DNA of 41,500 bases, from assembly GCF_900566055.1 (NCBI RefSeq), contig NZ_UPHQ01000216.1, positions 1 to 41,500 of the forward strand, given 5' to 3'. The notes beneath the pieces are model-generated. The model was not told the origin of the DNA, made no database searches, and was given only the letters and a program-made list of their open reading frames with translations. Made by a program: the position numbers and the translations under genes. The stretch is from Mycobacterium innocens. Its GTDB lineage: Bacteria > Actinomycetota > Actinomycetes > Mycobacteriales > Mycobacteriaceae. Position 1 is the first letter of the stretch; each line of letters opens with the position of its first letter. This document shows positions 16,812 to 24,870 of the stretch, piece by piece.

Positions 16812-17858
16812 ATGAGCCCGTCGGTAGCCGGCGTGGCGGTGACATTCCCACAACACCGGTACAGCCAGGACGAAACCATCGGTGCGCTGACGACCTTTGC
16901 CGGCCCGGAGTTTCGCCGGTTCGCCAATAGCAGCGGAGTCACCGCACGCCATACCGCGCTGCCGTTGTCACGCTACGGCCATCTGAGCGGCTTCACCGAA
17001 GCAAACGACGCCTGGGTCGACGTCGCCCTCGACCTGGGTGAGCGGGCACTGCTGGCGGCGTTCGATGACGCCAGGGTCAAGCCCGCGGATGTCGATGTCA
17101 TCTTTTCGACGACGGTGACCGGGCTGGCCGTGCCGACCCTGGAAGCGCGATTGGCCACCCGGGTGGGGCTGCGCCAGGACGTCAAACGCATTCCGCTGTT
17201 CGGGTTGGGCTGCGTGGCCGGCGCCGCCGGGGTAGCGCGCGTGCATGACTATCTGCGGGGCTTCCCCAACCAGGTCGCAGCGCTGCTGGCGGTGGAACTG
17301 TGCTCGCTGACCGTTCAGCGTGACGACCACTCGGTGGCCAATCTCGTCGCGTCCAGCCTGTTCGGTGACGGCGCCGCCGCGGTCGTCGCGACCGGCGCCG
17401 AGCTGGCTTCCGGATTGCGGGCCGGGCCCAGGCTACTGGCCAGCCGCAGCCGCACCTATCCCGACACTGAGGACGTACTGGGCTGGGAGATCGGCAGTGA
17501 CGGGTTCCGGATCGTGTTGTCCGTCGAGGTGGCGACCGTCGTGGAGAAATACGTGGCCGACGATATCCGCAATTTCCTGGGCGACCATGGTCTGACCACC
17601 GCAGACGTGTCGACGTGGGTGCTGCACGCGGCCGGGCCCAGGGTCATCGACGCCGTCGAGAATGCGCTCGAGCTACCCGTTCACGCCCTGGATCGCACCC
17701 GAGACTCATTGCGCGACAATGGCAACCTGTCGTCGGTGTCGGTGCTGGACGTGCTTAGGGCCACCATGGCCGATCCGCCGCCGCCACCGGGATCGTTTGG
17801 GATCATGATCGCCATGGGCCCGGGTTTTTCTTCCGAATTCGTACTGCTCGGCTGGTAG
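16812..17858 (+). CDS. Type III polyketide synthase (SrsA-like)
   Basis: 348 residues from ATG 16812; an ATG at 16737 would add 25 residues of low-complexity sequence. The chalcone-synthase triad is present: Cys134 in GLGCVAGAAG, His272 in VLHAAGP and Asn305 in NGNLSSVS. The CHS-type segments SSLFGDGAAAVV and AMGPGFSSE are also intact, so the enzyme should be active. These homodimers condense an acyl-CoA starter with malonyl-CoA units to give alkylresorcinols, pyrones or quinones. The next two genes follow at 3 bp and with overlap. The three-gene order equals Streptomyces srsABC, where products are methylated phenolic lipids. Confidence 0.92.
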   Translation: MSPSVAGVAVTFPQHRYSQDETIGALTTFAGPEFRRFANSSGVTARHTALPLSRYGHLSGFTEANDAWVDVALDLGERALLAAFDDARVKPADVDVIFSTTVTGLAVPTLEARLATRVGLRQDVKRIPLFGLGCVAGAAGVARVHDYLRGFPNQVAALLAVELCSLTVQRDDHSVANLVASSLFGDGAAAVVATGAELASGLRAGPRLLASRSRTYPDTEDVLGWEIGSDGFRIVLSVEVATVVEKYVADDIRNFLGDHGLTTADVSTWVLHAAGPRVIDAVENALELPVHALDRTRDSLRDNGNLSSVSVLDVLRATMADPPPPPGSFGIMIAMGPGFSSEFVLLGW

Positions 17859-17861
17859 CCG

Positions 17862-18362
17862 ATGTATTACCTGCTGATCCTGGCCGTCGGCATGGAACGA
17901 CTGGCCGAGCTGATCGTGGCCAGGCGCAACGCGCGCTGGTCTTTCGCCCAGGGCGGCAAGGAGTTTGGGCGTCCCCACTACGTGGTGATGGTCATTCTGC
18001 ACACCGCGCTGCTGCTCGGCTGCCTCGTCGAACCCTGGGCTTTGCACCGGCCGTTCATCCCGTGGCTGGGGTGGCCGATGGTCGGTGTGCTGGTGTTGAG
18101 CCAGGGCCTGCGCTGGTGGTGCGTCAAGTCGCTGGGACGACGCTGGAACACCAGGGTCATCGTGCTGCCGCACGAGCCGTTGGTGCGGCGGGGGCCCTAC
18201 CGGCTGATGCACCACCCGAACTATGTTGCAGTGGTGGCCGAAGGGTTCGCGCTGCCGATGGTGCACACCGCATGGCTGACCGCGCTCGGTTTCACCGTGG
18301 CCAACGCCATGTTGTTGACGGTGCGCCTGCGGGTGGAGAACTCCGTCTTGGGCTATTCATGA
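17862..18362 (+). CDS. ICMT-like methyltransferase (SrsB/Rv1139c-like)
   Basis: 166 residues, an integral membrane protein of the isoprenylcysteine carboxyl methyltransferase type. Hydrophobic segments are MYYLLILAVGMERLAELIVA at the N-terminus, a pair around residues 40-80, and a C-terminal helix. The ICMT core shows RHR-type contacts in WNTRVIVLPHEPLVRRGPYR followed by LMHHPNYVAVVAEG, the family's SAM and headgroup-binding signature. In the srs operon the homologue O-methylates the alkylresorcinol head. Start is 3 bp after the synthase stop, and the stop overlaps the flavoprotein start (ATGA), so all three are made together. Confidence 0.9.
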   Translation: MYYLLILAVGMERLAELIVARRNARWSFAQGGKEFGRPHYVVMVILHTALLLGCLVEPWALHRPFIPWLGWPMVGVLVLSQGLRWWCVKSLGRRWNTRVIVLPHEPLVRRGPYRLMHHPNYVAVVAEGFALPMVHTAWLTALGFTVANAMLLTVRLRVENSVLGYS

Positions 18363-19372
18363 CCTACGACACCGACCTGCTGATCGTCGGCGGCGGCCCG
18401 GGAGGTCTCGCCACGGCATTACACGCACGCAGGCACGGACTTTCGGTCATCGTCGCCGATCCCCGGGAGAGCCCGATCGACAAGGCCTGCGGCGAGGGAC
18501 TGATGCCCGGCGGTCTGGCCGAACTGACAGCGCTCGACGTCGACCCGGCCGGCATGCCGTTCCACGGCATCGCCTACGTCAGCGAAAATCGCCGCGCCGA
18601 GGCGCGGTTTCGCAGCGGTCCGGGCCGCGGTGTGCGGCGCACCACGTTGCACGCGGCGTTGGCGGCGCGGGCCAAAGAACAAGACACCGAATGGATTCGG
18701 ACCCGGGTGACCGGTGTGTCGCAGGACGCCCACGGTGTGACGGCCGCCGGTGTGCGCGCGAGGTGGCTGGTGGCGGCCGATGGATTGCACTCGGGGGTGC
18801 GGCGGGCGGTCGAAATCACCGCGACGGCGGGTAGCCCACGGCGCTACGGGGTGCGCTGGCATTACCGGGTGCCGGCGTGGTCGGAGTTCGTCGAAGTGCA
18901 CTGGTCGCGCTGGGGTGAGGCGTACGTGACGCCGGTGGAACCGGACCTGGTGGGCGTGGCGATCCTGTCCCGTCGGCGTCCCGAACTTTCGTGGTTTCCC
19001 TGGCTTTCCCATCATTTGCAAGACGCCGAACCCGGGCGCGCACGCGGCTGCGGCCCACTGCGGCAGGTGGTGTCCCGCCGCGTCGCCGGGCGGGTGCTGT
19101 TGGTGGGCGACGCGGCCGGCTACGAAGACGCCCTGACCGGTGAGGGCATCAGCCTCGCCGTCAAGCAGGCGGCCGCGGCCGTCCAGGCCATCGTCGACGA
19201 CGCACCCGCGTCGTATGAGGCTGCCTGGCACCGGGTTACCCGCAACTACCGGTGGCTCACCCGGAGTCTGGTGCTGGCCAGCACGCCTTACCCGGCACGC
19301 CGGGCCATCGTGCCGGCTGGTGCGGTGCTGCCCTCGGTTTTCCGGTGGGCGGTTAACACGCTTGCGCAGTGA
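18359..19372 (+). CDS. FAD-dependent monooxygenase/oxidoreductase (SrsC/Rv1138c-like)
   Basis: 337 residues. The N-terminal dinucleotide motif is DLLIVGGGPGGLATALHARR (residues 5-24), followed by DKACGEGLMPGGLAEL, typical of the geranylgeranyl-reductase/aromatic hydroxylase group, and the second FAD motif LLVGDAAGYEDALTGEGIS (about residues 245-265). In Streptomyces SrsC hydroxylates the methylated alkylresorcinol, leading to an alkylquinone. Here the gene overlaps the methyltransferase stop and is last in the operon. Gene 3' end is followed by a long hairpin before the convergent hydratase. Confidence 0.9.
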   Translation: MTYDTDLLIVGGGPGGLATALHARRHGLSVIVADPRESPIDKACGEGLMPGGLAELTALDVDPAGMPFHGIAYVSENRRAEARFRSGPGRGVRRTTLHAALAARAKEQDTEWIRTRVTGVSQDAHGVTAAGVRARWLVAADGLHSGVRRAVEITATAGSPRRYGVRWHYRVPAWSEFVEVHWSRWGEAYVTPVEPDLVGVAILSRRRPELSWFPWLSHHLQDAEPGRARGCGPLRQVVSRRVAGRVLLVGDAAGYEDALTGEGISLAVKQAAAAVQAIVDDAPASYEAAWHRVTRNYRWLTRSLVLASTPYPARRAIVPAGAVLPSVFRWAVNTLAQ

Positions 19373-19436
19373 ACGAGCGCGGGGGGCAGGTTGGCCACAT
19401 CCGCAACATTGGTCTCTTCGGGTGGGGGCTGCTCGC

Positions 19437-19484
19437 TTGCCCGGCTATGCGCGACAACGAACGGTGTCGCGCATAGCCGGGCAA
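19437..19484. terminator. Perfect 20-bp stem with 8-nt loop between convergent genes
   Basis: TTGCCCGGCTATGCGCGACA at 19437-19456 is exactly complementary to 19465-19484, leaving the loop acgaacgg. It lies between the flavoprotein stop (19372) and the hydratase stop (19499). There is no T tract, so it may be a bidirectional mycobacterial-type terminator, a transcript-protecting hairpin, or a remnant of a small mobile repeat. Confidence 0.65.
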
Positions 19485-19498
19485 TTGAGACTGGCGAC

Positions 19499-20299
19499 TC
19501 AGCGCGCCTTCCAGATCGGCTCCCGCTTCTCGGCGAACGCCAACGGCCCTTCCTTGGCGTCCTCGGATCGGATCAGCGAACTCATCTCGCGCATGGTGCG
19601 CTGCCAGCCCGCTTCTTCGTCGGTGATGACGCCGTCGTCGACCCCGTAGGCGATGCGCTTGCTGGCCTGCACCGACAGCGGCGCGTTGACGGTCACCCGC
19701 GCGGCCAGCGTCAGCGCGGCGTCCAGCACCGCACCCTCCCTGACGACCTGGTTGATCAGGCCCCAGTCGTAGGCGTCGGCTGCGGTGATCGGCTCGCCGG
19801 TCAACAGCAGTTCCATCGCCAATTTGCGGGGCAGCTGGTTCACGATCCGGAAGACGCCACCGGCAGCGGCGATCAGTCCGCGCTTGACCTCCGGCAACCC
19901 GAACTTGGCCCGTTCGTGAGCCACCACCAGGTCGCTGGCCAGCGCCAGTTCGGTGCCGCCGCCCAGGGCGGTGCCGTTGACCGCGGCGATGGTGGGCTTG
20001 TCGATGAAATGGTGCACGTAACCGGCGAAGCCCCAATCCGCGTGGTCGGGGTGGTAGATGTTCTCCCGGCGGGCGATCGCCTTGAGATCGGCGCCGGCGC
20101 AGAACGACGTGTCGCCGGCGCCGGTGATCACCACCGCCCGCACGTCGGGGTCGTGCTGGGCTTCGTCCAGGGCATCCCCGACGGCGCTGCTGACAGCGCC
20201 GTTGACCGCGTTGCGGGCCTCGGGCCGGTTGATCGTGATGACCATGACATTGCCGCGGCGCTCGACCAGCGCCCCCGGCTGGCCATCGGCTTGGGTCAC
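19499..20299 (-). CDS. Enoyl-CoA hydratase (Rv1136-like)
   Basis: 266 residues from GTG at 20299, which overlaps the thiolase stop (GTGA). The crotonase oxyanion-hole segments are DTSFCAGADLKAIA (about residues 63-76) and VNGTALGGGTELALASDLVV (about 107-126). Acidic residues in the FGLPEVKRGLIAAAGG loop fit the catalytic Glu position, so true hydratase activity on trans-2-enoyl-CoA is likely. It forms a two-gene operon with the thiolase, supplying two beta-oxidation steps. The frame is intact; as I recall Rv1136 in M. tuberculosis is shorter. Confidence 0.9.
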   Translation of the reverse strand: MTQADGQPGALVERRGNVMVITINRPEARNAVNGAVSSAVGDALDEAQHDPDVRAVVITGAGDTSFCAGADLKAIARRENIYHPDHADWGFAGYVHHFIDKPTIAAVNGTALGGGTELALASDLVVAHERAKFGLPEVKRGLIAAAGGVFRIVNQLPRKLAMELLLTGEPITAADAYDWGLINQVVREGAVLDAALTLAARVTVNAPLSVQASKRIAYGVDDGVITDEEAGWQRTMREMSSLIRSEDAKEGPLAFAEKREPIWKAR

Positions 20300-21444
20300 A
20301 GCAGCTCCAGGATGGTGGCGTTGGCCTGACCGCCGCCCTCGCACATTGTCTGCAGGCCGTAGCGAATTCCCTTGTCGCGCATGTGGTAAAGCAGGGTGGT
20401 CATCAAGCGCGCGCCCGACCCGCCGAGCGGGTGGCCGAGTGCGATTGCGCCGCCGTTGGGGTTGAGCTTCTTCTCGTCGGCGCCGATGTCGCGCAGCCAG
20501 GCCAGCGGCACCGGGGCGAACGCCTCGTTGACCTCGTATGCGCCGATCTCGCCGATGGACAGACCGGAGCGCTTGAGCACCTTCTGGGTGGCCGGGATGG
20601 GCGCGGTCAGCATGATCACCGGGTCGGCCCCAGCTAGCGCCACGGTGTGCACCTTCGCGATCGGCTTGCGCCCCAACGACTTCGCCTTCTCTGCGGACAT
20701 GAACAGCAGCGCGGCCGAGCCGTCGGAGATCTGCGAGGAGTTGCCGGCATGGATCACGCCGTCTTCCTTGAACGCCGGCTTCAGCGACGCCATCTTCTCC
20801 ATCGGAGTGCCGCGGCGGATGCCTTCGTCTTTGAGGACAGTATTGCCGTCCTGGTCCTTGATGCCGACGATCTGGTCATCGAAGGCACCGGAATCCTGTG
20901 CGGCTGCGGCCTTTTCGTGCGATCCGAGGGAGAACTCGTCGAGCGCGAGGCGGTCGAGGCCCCACCGCTCGGCGATCATCTCCGCACCAATGCCCTGGTT
21001 GGGGATCTTGCCTTCGTAGCGGTCCAGGAAGGACTTGGGATAGGGCCGTCCGCCGTTGGCCAGCGACGACCCCATCGGGGTGCGTGACATCGACTCCACC
21101 CCGCCGGCGACGACGACGTCGTAGTGGCCGGCCGCGACCCCGGCCGCCGCGAAGTGCACCGACTGCTGGCTTGACCCGCACTGGCGATCCACGGTCACCC
21201 CGGGGACCGTCTCGGGCCAGCCGGCGGCCAGCAGCGAGGTGCGGGCGATGTCGAGGGCCTGCTCGCCGGCCTGCATCACGCAGCCCCAGATGACGTCGTC
21301 AACGAGCTCGGGGTCGATGCCGGCCTTGTGCACCAGACCGTTGAGGACCTGGGCGGACAGGTCAGCCGGGTGCACCCCGGACAGCCCGCCGTTGCGCTTT
21401 CCGATCGGTGAACGTAGCGCCTCGACGATGACGGCTTCAGCCAT
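20296..21444 (-). CDS. Acetyl-CoA C-acyltransferase (thiolase), Rv1135A-like
   Basis: 382 residues. The catalytic residues are Cys89 in VDRQCGSSQQ, His338 in LGHPLGGSGAR and Cys368 in MCEGGGQANAT. The VHFAAAGVAAGHYDVVVAGG and NEAFAPVPLAWL stretches also match degradative thiolases. It cleaves 3-ketoacyl-CoA with CoA in the cytoplasm. A strong AAAGGAGA ribosome site precedes the ATG, and a 7+7 bp palindrome lies 33 bp upstream. In M. tuberculosis the corresponding Rv1135A is only a short remnant as I recall, so this is the full-length ancestral form. Confidence 0.94.
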   Translation of the reverse strand: MAEAVIVEALRSPIGKRNGGLSGVHPADLSAQVLNGLVHKAGIDPELVDDVIWGCVMQAGEQALDIARTSLLAAGWPETVPGVTVDRQCGSSQQSVHFAAAGVAAGHYDVVVAGGVESMSRTPMGSSLANGGRPYPKSFLDRYEGKIPNQGIGAEMIAERWGLDRLALDEFSLGSHEKAAAAQDSGAFDDQIVGIKDQDGNTVLKDEGIRRGTPMEKMASLKPAFKEDGVIHAGNSSQISDGSAALLFMSAEKAKSLGRKPIAKVHTVALAGADPVIMLTAPIPATQKVLKRSGLSIGEIGAYEVNEAFAPVPLAWLRDIGADEKKLNPNGGAIALGHPLGGSGARLMTTLLYHMRDKGIRYGLQTMCEGGGQANATILELL

Positions 21445-21476
21445 GACTATGTCTCCTTTGACAGAGTGATATTGAG

Positions 21477-21495
21477 TACATTGTTAACCAATGTA
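21477..21495. promoter_or_regulatory. Palindromic operator upstream of thiolase operon
   Basis: TACATTG and CAATGTA flank TTAAC, a perfect 7-bp inverted repeat with 5-bp centre. It is 33-51 bp upstream of the thiolase ATG, where a TetR/FadR-type repressor of a beta-oxidation operon would bind. No regulator gene is adjacent. Confidence 0.6.
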
Positions 21496-21637
21496 ATCAG
21501 CGGGCAGGGGCGGGGGTCGGACTCCAGGCTAGGTCGCCGCCTTGACGCCCGGGGCGATCGGTCTTTGTGTCGCCGCGTGGTGGCCGGCGAAATCCCCCAC
21601 GATGTGGCGATGATGATTTGGTGCGAGCGCGCTATCG

Positions 21638-22225
21638 GTGTTGGTCGGTGCGGTGAGTCGCGTCATCCGAGATGACCGGAGCTGGCTGCTCGGCACGCCT
21701 GCGGATGTCGCGTGGATTGACGCAGCCACGTCCATCGGCCTCAGCATCACCTCGGCGATCCCGCCGGTGTTCGACGACTACGCCACCGTGGTACTGCCAG
21801 AAACCCCGGAAGAGCAATTCGCGCACGAGCGGGCTGTGGTCGCGCTGCTCAGCAGGCAGTCGTCCGCCCAGCAGTGGTGGATTGGGTACCTCGATACCGG
21901 TTGCTCCGACGTCGTCTTTCCCGACGCTCCGAGGGTGCGCATGTATGCAGATTGGCCGTACGTGTTTGTGAAGGCCGGACCGGAGCAGGCCGCCAGCTGG
22001 CGCGGCGACGACTCATGGTCACCACGGTCTACCCGCCTACCGGACCTGATCTTCCCGGCGGATCGATCCTGGCTGCTATCCACCCTCTGGGAGGACGATT
22101 GGACCTGTATCGGTGGACCGGTTCGGCTCATCGACAGTTTCCTGAACGACTCGAAGCTGGGAGCCCGGACACGGCGAGTACGTGTCGATGAAGAAGCGAC
22201 CCCGCCCGGGCATCAGGCGTTCTGA
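21638..22225 (+). CDS. Mycobacterial hypothetical protein, 195 aa
   Basis: A soluble protein rich in Trp (SWLLGTPADVAWIDA, QQWWIGYLDTG, DRSWLLSTLWEDDWTCIGGP) with no signal peptide or membrane helix. I recall similar proteins scattered in mycobacterial genomes with the same C-terminus (ATPPGHQAF) but no assigned function. Start is GTG at 21638 or GTG at 21653; neither has a decisive ribosome site. It precedes the type VII secretion-like genes on the same strand by 133 bp. An immunity or chaperone role is a guess based only on that position. Confidence 0.6.
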   Translation: MLVGAVSRVIRDDRSWLLGTPADVAWIDAATSIGLSITSAIPPVFDDYATVVLPETPEEQFAHERAVVALLSRQSSAQQWWIGYLDTGCSDVVFPDAPRVRMYADWPYVFVKAGPEQAASWRGDDSWSPRSTRLPDLIFPADRSWLLSTLWEDDWTCIGGPVRLIDSFLNDSKLGARTRRVRVDEEATPPGHQAF

Positions 22226-22345
22226 TCGGCCACATCTCAGATCTGGGTTCGGAATGGTCGGGCCCTGCCTTTGGCCCCAAGAGGTGGTGTCCTAACCTTC
22301 GTCGGTCTTGAAGCGGTCTGAGTAGCCCTCCAGGTGGCCTCGATT

Positions 22346-22351
22346 TAGACT
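22346..22351 (+). promoter_or_regulatory. -10 box TAGACT, leaderless start of EspC-like gene
   Basis: TAGACT is followed by CGCCCGC (7 nt) and GTG at 22359. This marks the true start of the frameshifted gene. Confidence 0.55.
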
Positions 22352-22358
22352 CGCCCGC

Positions 22359-22657
22359 GTGGGATCGGATGAATTGCAGGTCGTCCATGGGCAGCTAGGG
22401 GTTACGGCCAGCCAATGGCAGGGCCTCGGTGCCCAACTCGCCGCTGGAACACGCCGCCGTCACCGGGCCAGCCATTCCAAGCAACGACGGCGGCGGTGAG
22501 TGGTATCAACGCAGCAATCGGCGGTGCTGCGGCGGAATTTGGCACCCGAACTCAGGCTACGGCTGCCGCGGTGACTGCGGCGGCGGCAGGTTACGCCCAT
22601 CAAGAGACGACGGCGGCCGCCGAGATGGCCGCCGTGACGCAGGTGACGGTGGTTTAG
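22359..22657 (+). pseudogene. EspC-like (DUF2580) ESX secretion-associated protein, frameshifted
   Basis: From GTG 22359 the frame reads VGSDELQVVHGQLGVTASQW and QGLGAQLAAG, the usual N-terminal helix of EspC-like proteins, then runs into Arg-rich nonsense and stops at 22499. The continuing family sequence (TPPSPGQPFQATTAAVSGIN, AAIGGAAAEF, QETTAAAEMAAVTQVTVV) is in the frame one base earlier and ends at TAG 22657. Joining the two near 22448 gives a normal 98-99 residue protein, consistent with loss of one base. I see no slippery heptamer, so a mutation or sequencing error is more likely than programmed frameshifting. The partner gene follows directly at 22658. Confidence 0.7.
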
Positions 22658-23659
22658 ATGCCGGCCACCCTGTCGCAAATCCGGGCATGGAGCATCGAGC
22701 ATCTAATCGATACAGCCGGCTACTGGACCAAGACCGCCGATCAGTGGGAAGACGCGTTCCTGCAGATGCGAAACCAGTCTTATGCCATTGCCTGGCATGG
22801 CGCTGGTGGTGACGGGCTGCGGCAACGAACCAGCGCCGACCTGCCGATTGTCAGTGCCAAAGCCGATCTGTTGCGTCAGGCAGCCGGGATTGCGCGCAAT
22901 GGCGCCAGCGAGATCGGTGCGGCCCAGCGAAGAGTCCTGTATGCCGTTGAGGACGCCCAGAATGCGGGATTCGCTGTCGGCGAAGACTTATCGGTCACTG
23001 ACGCACACACGAGCAGGACGGCCGCGGAGCAGGCCGCCCGACAGGCTCAGGCGCAAGCTTTCGCCGGTGACATCCGCTTGCGCGCAGAACAGCTCGACGG
23101 GGCAGAGGCCAAGGTTGCAGGCCAACTTACCGCCACCACCGCAGGTCTCAGCAGCGTCAGCTTTGCGGAAAACCCGATCTCCACCCCTGTCCCGCAAGCT
23201 CCCGCCACCCAGCGCAATGGAATCCGGTTGGTCGACCTCAAACAAGACGGCGGCACTAGCCCCCCGCCCCCATTCGCGCCGTGGGACACCCCTGACGGAA
23301 CGCCGCCGGCGCCCCAGCCCGCGTTCCTGCCGCAGTACGAGCAGGCCCTCACGGCACCGCCAGCGCCTGCGCAGCCGGGTCCGCCGATGCCCGCATCCCC
23401 ACCGCCGGCGCCACGGCCCGCGACCGGTCCGGGCAGCGTCGCCTGCCAGCAAGCATTCGATGAGCAGCAGCAAAGCCTGTTGCAAAATCTCGGGGGCGCG
23501 ACGCTCGGGGGCGCGGTCTTAGGGGGTCTGGCTGCAGGAGTACCGACCGAGGGCGTGGGAGCCGTCCAAGGTGCGATCGGCGGAGCTTTCATGGGCGGCG
23601 TGGGCGAGTTCCTCAACGAAACCCGAAAAGAACACCCGCTTCCACAACAGTGCAAATGA
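22658..23659 (+). CDS. WXG-like, proline-rich ESX substrate candidate
   Basis: 333 residues in three parts. Residues 1-165 are helical, with a WHG turn at 46-48 and a YxxxD sequence (Tyr95, Asp99) after the second helix, the general type VII secretion signal. Residues about 185-265 are Pro-rich (SPPPPFAPWDTPDG, APAQPGPPMPASPPPAPRP). Residues 275-325 form a glycine-zipper hydrophobic stretch (GGATLGGAVLGGLAAGV, GAIGGAFMGGVGEF) that could insert in a membrane. The ATG directly abuts the EspC-like stop and the stop overlaps the next gene. Resembles my memory of the Rv2077A/Rv2077c pair. No enzymatic toxin domain is seen. Confidence 0.75.
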   Translation: MPATLSQIRAWSIEHLIDTAGYWTKTADQWEDAFLQMRNQSYAIAWHGAGGDGLRQRTSADLPIVSAKADLLRQAAGIARNGASEIGAAQRRVLYAVEDAQNAGFAVGEDLSVTDAHTSRTAAEQAARQAQAQAFAGDIRLRAEQLDGAEAKVAGQLTATTAGLSSVSFAENPISTPVPQAPATQRNGIRLVDLKQDGGTSPPPPFAPWDTPDGTPPAPQPAFLPQYEQALTAPPAPAQPGPPMPASPPPAPRPATGPGSVACQQAFDEQQQSLLQNLGGATLGGAVLGGLAAGVPTEGVGAVQGAIGGAFMGGVGEFLNETRKEHPLPQQCK

Positions 23660-23898
23660 GCTACCTACCGCTGATTATCGCGGCAGCCGGGGTCGGTTTG
23701 ATCATCGCCGCCCCGGCACGATCACGGCGAGCCTGGATCACGTTGACATTACTGCTGACCGCTTTGGGTGCCATGACCGTCATCGACTGGTGTCTGCACC
23801 GGCCTACCGGCTCTGACATCACATATTTGGTCACAGCTGCGATGATTGGCGGGTTATCAGTGTTCGTCGGCAAGAAAGCCCGGGACTCCCGAAGCTGA
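23656..23898 (+). CDS. Small membrane protein, 80 aa
   Basis: ATG at 23656 overlaps the upstream stop (ATGA). Three hydrophobic segments are evident: LPLIIAAAGVGLIIAAPA, AWITLTLLLTALGAMTVID and ITYLVTAAMIGGLSVFVG, with a basic end (KKARDSRS). It is co-translated with the WXG-like protein and might be its membrane partner or protect the producing cell from the glycine-zipper segment. The family is not recognised. Confidence 0.7.
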   Translation: MSYLPLIIAAAGVGLIIAAPARSRRAWITLTLLLTALGAMTVIDWCLHRPTGSDITYLVTAAMIGGLSVFVGKKARDSRS

Positions 23899-24462
23899 CC
23901 CCACGATGGTGCATTCCGTTTTGGCGTGGGCGAAGTTGTCCCGGGCTCTCCTCCGAAATAGCCAATCAGCAGCGAACTAGCTGCACCTACATTGCGGATT
24001 GCTTCGATCGTCGTCAGCGCCGAAACCCCTTGGTGCGTCTTGGTTCTCGTCTCGATTGAGCAAAGTCACCCAACGACAGGTGCTGATCTCACAGCTTTTT
24101 GAGACCGCACCAAATTGTGAAGAACGGTGCGCTGGACGCCAGGACCTTCGAGAGTGTGGGCTGCAGAACGCTGGAGGTTGCTAACGACCAAATAACGCAC
24201 TCCGTGGTCGATTGAGGGCGGAAGCGCTGGGGCAGACTGCGATCATTTCGTATCAGGGCGGCCCGGTGATGGCCAATGCGTAAGTGATCACAATTCGAAC
24301 GCCACCGCGCCAGGCCGTACTCAGACCGCAGACTCCGGCCCCACAAACTTGACGCGTAGCCAACCAAGCAGGCTAATTTCGACAGGTTCGGGAGTGATCA
24401 GATCTTGTCTCAGACGATTCGGGCGATATCCGGCGCCTGAATCTCATTCTGGCGCAACCCGA
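23899..24462. other. 564-bp gap, no convincing gene
   Basis: Base composition is visibly lower in GC than the surroundings. On the plus strand a short open stretch near 24116-24213 reads VKNGALDARTFESVG and looks protein-like, but it has no start signal and I cannot match it, so it may be the debris of a gene. No terminator or repeat was found. Confidence 0.4.
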
Positions 24463-24870
24463 CTAGATGCGCGCCATGCCGTCGTAGTTGTCGGAGCAGA
24501 AGCCACAGGGTTCGTCGTATTCGCTGCCGTAGTTGGCATAGCGCGAGACGGTCCTTACCACCGCCGCGGCCGCACCGACATCAAGAACCGGCTCGGCGGC
24601 CGCCTGATCGAACGGCTTAAGGGCAGCCACGCTGGCGACCAATGGGGATCGGTCATCGGGTTTGGCCGTGATGTCGGCAACGGGCCTGCCGTCGATGAAC
24701 AAGGTGTACAGTTCGTGCTCCGGGAATCCGTGGTTAAGTCGCAGCACCCACCACTGACCGGACTGCTGTGCGGCATAAGGAAAGAACGCGTATCCAGTCC
24801 GCAACCAATGTGGCCGCACAGTTCTGTCAATCGCGGGCCAGTCCACCGACGGTCCTTCAGTGTGGGGCAT
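24463..24870 (-). CDS. Hypothetical protein, 135 aa
   Basis: Starts at ATG 24870 (MPHTEGPSVDWPAIDRTVRP) with AGGA 9 nt upstream and ends near YGSEYDEPCGFCSDNYDGMA. It is soluble, aromatic-rich (GQWWVLRLNHGFPEHELYTL) and has a C-terminal CGFC pair that could bind metal or be redox-active. Clean frame and family-like composition argue that it is real, but I do not recognise it. Codon use is less extreme in GC than in neighbours, in keeping with accessory DNA between the ESX-like locus and the sigma-factor operon. Confidence 0.6.
   Translation of the reverse strand: MPHTEGPSVDWPAIDRTVRPHWLRTGYAFFPYAAQQSGQWWVLRLNHGFPEHELYTLFIDGRPVADITAKPDDRSPLVASVAALKPFDQAAAEPVLDVGAAAAVVRTVSRYANYGSEYDEPCGFCSDNYDGMARI

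Noticed and set aside
22415..22657. Separate 80-aa gene starting at ATG 22415
   Set aside because: Its first 15 residues are nonsense while the rest continues the EspC-like family begun in the other frame, so a frameshifted gene explains it better.
24116..24213. Short protein-like stretch VKNGALDARTFESVG in the 23.9-24.5 kb gap
   Set aside because: No start signal, only about 32 codons and no family recognised; mentioned only as possible gene debris.
24089..24367. 92-codon minus-strand frame in the same gap
   Set aside because: Composition is not mycobacterial-protein-like and there is no promoter or ribosome site.
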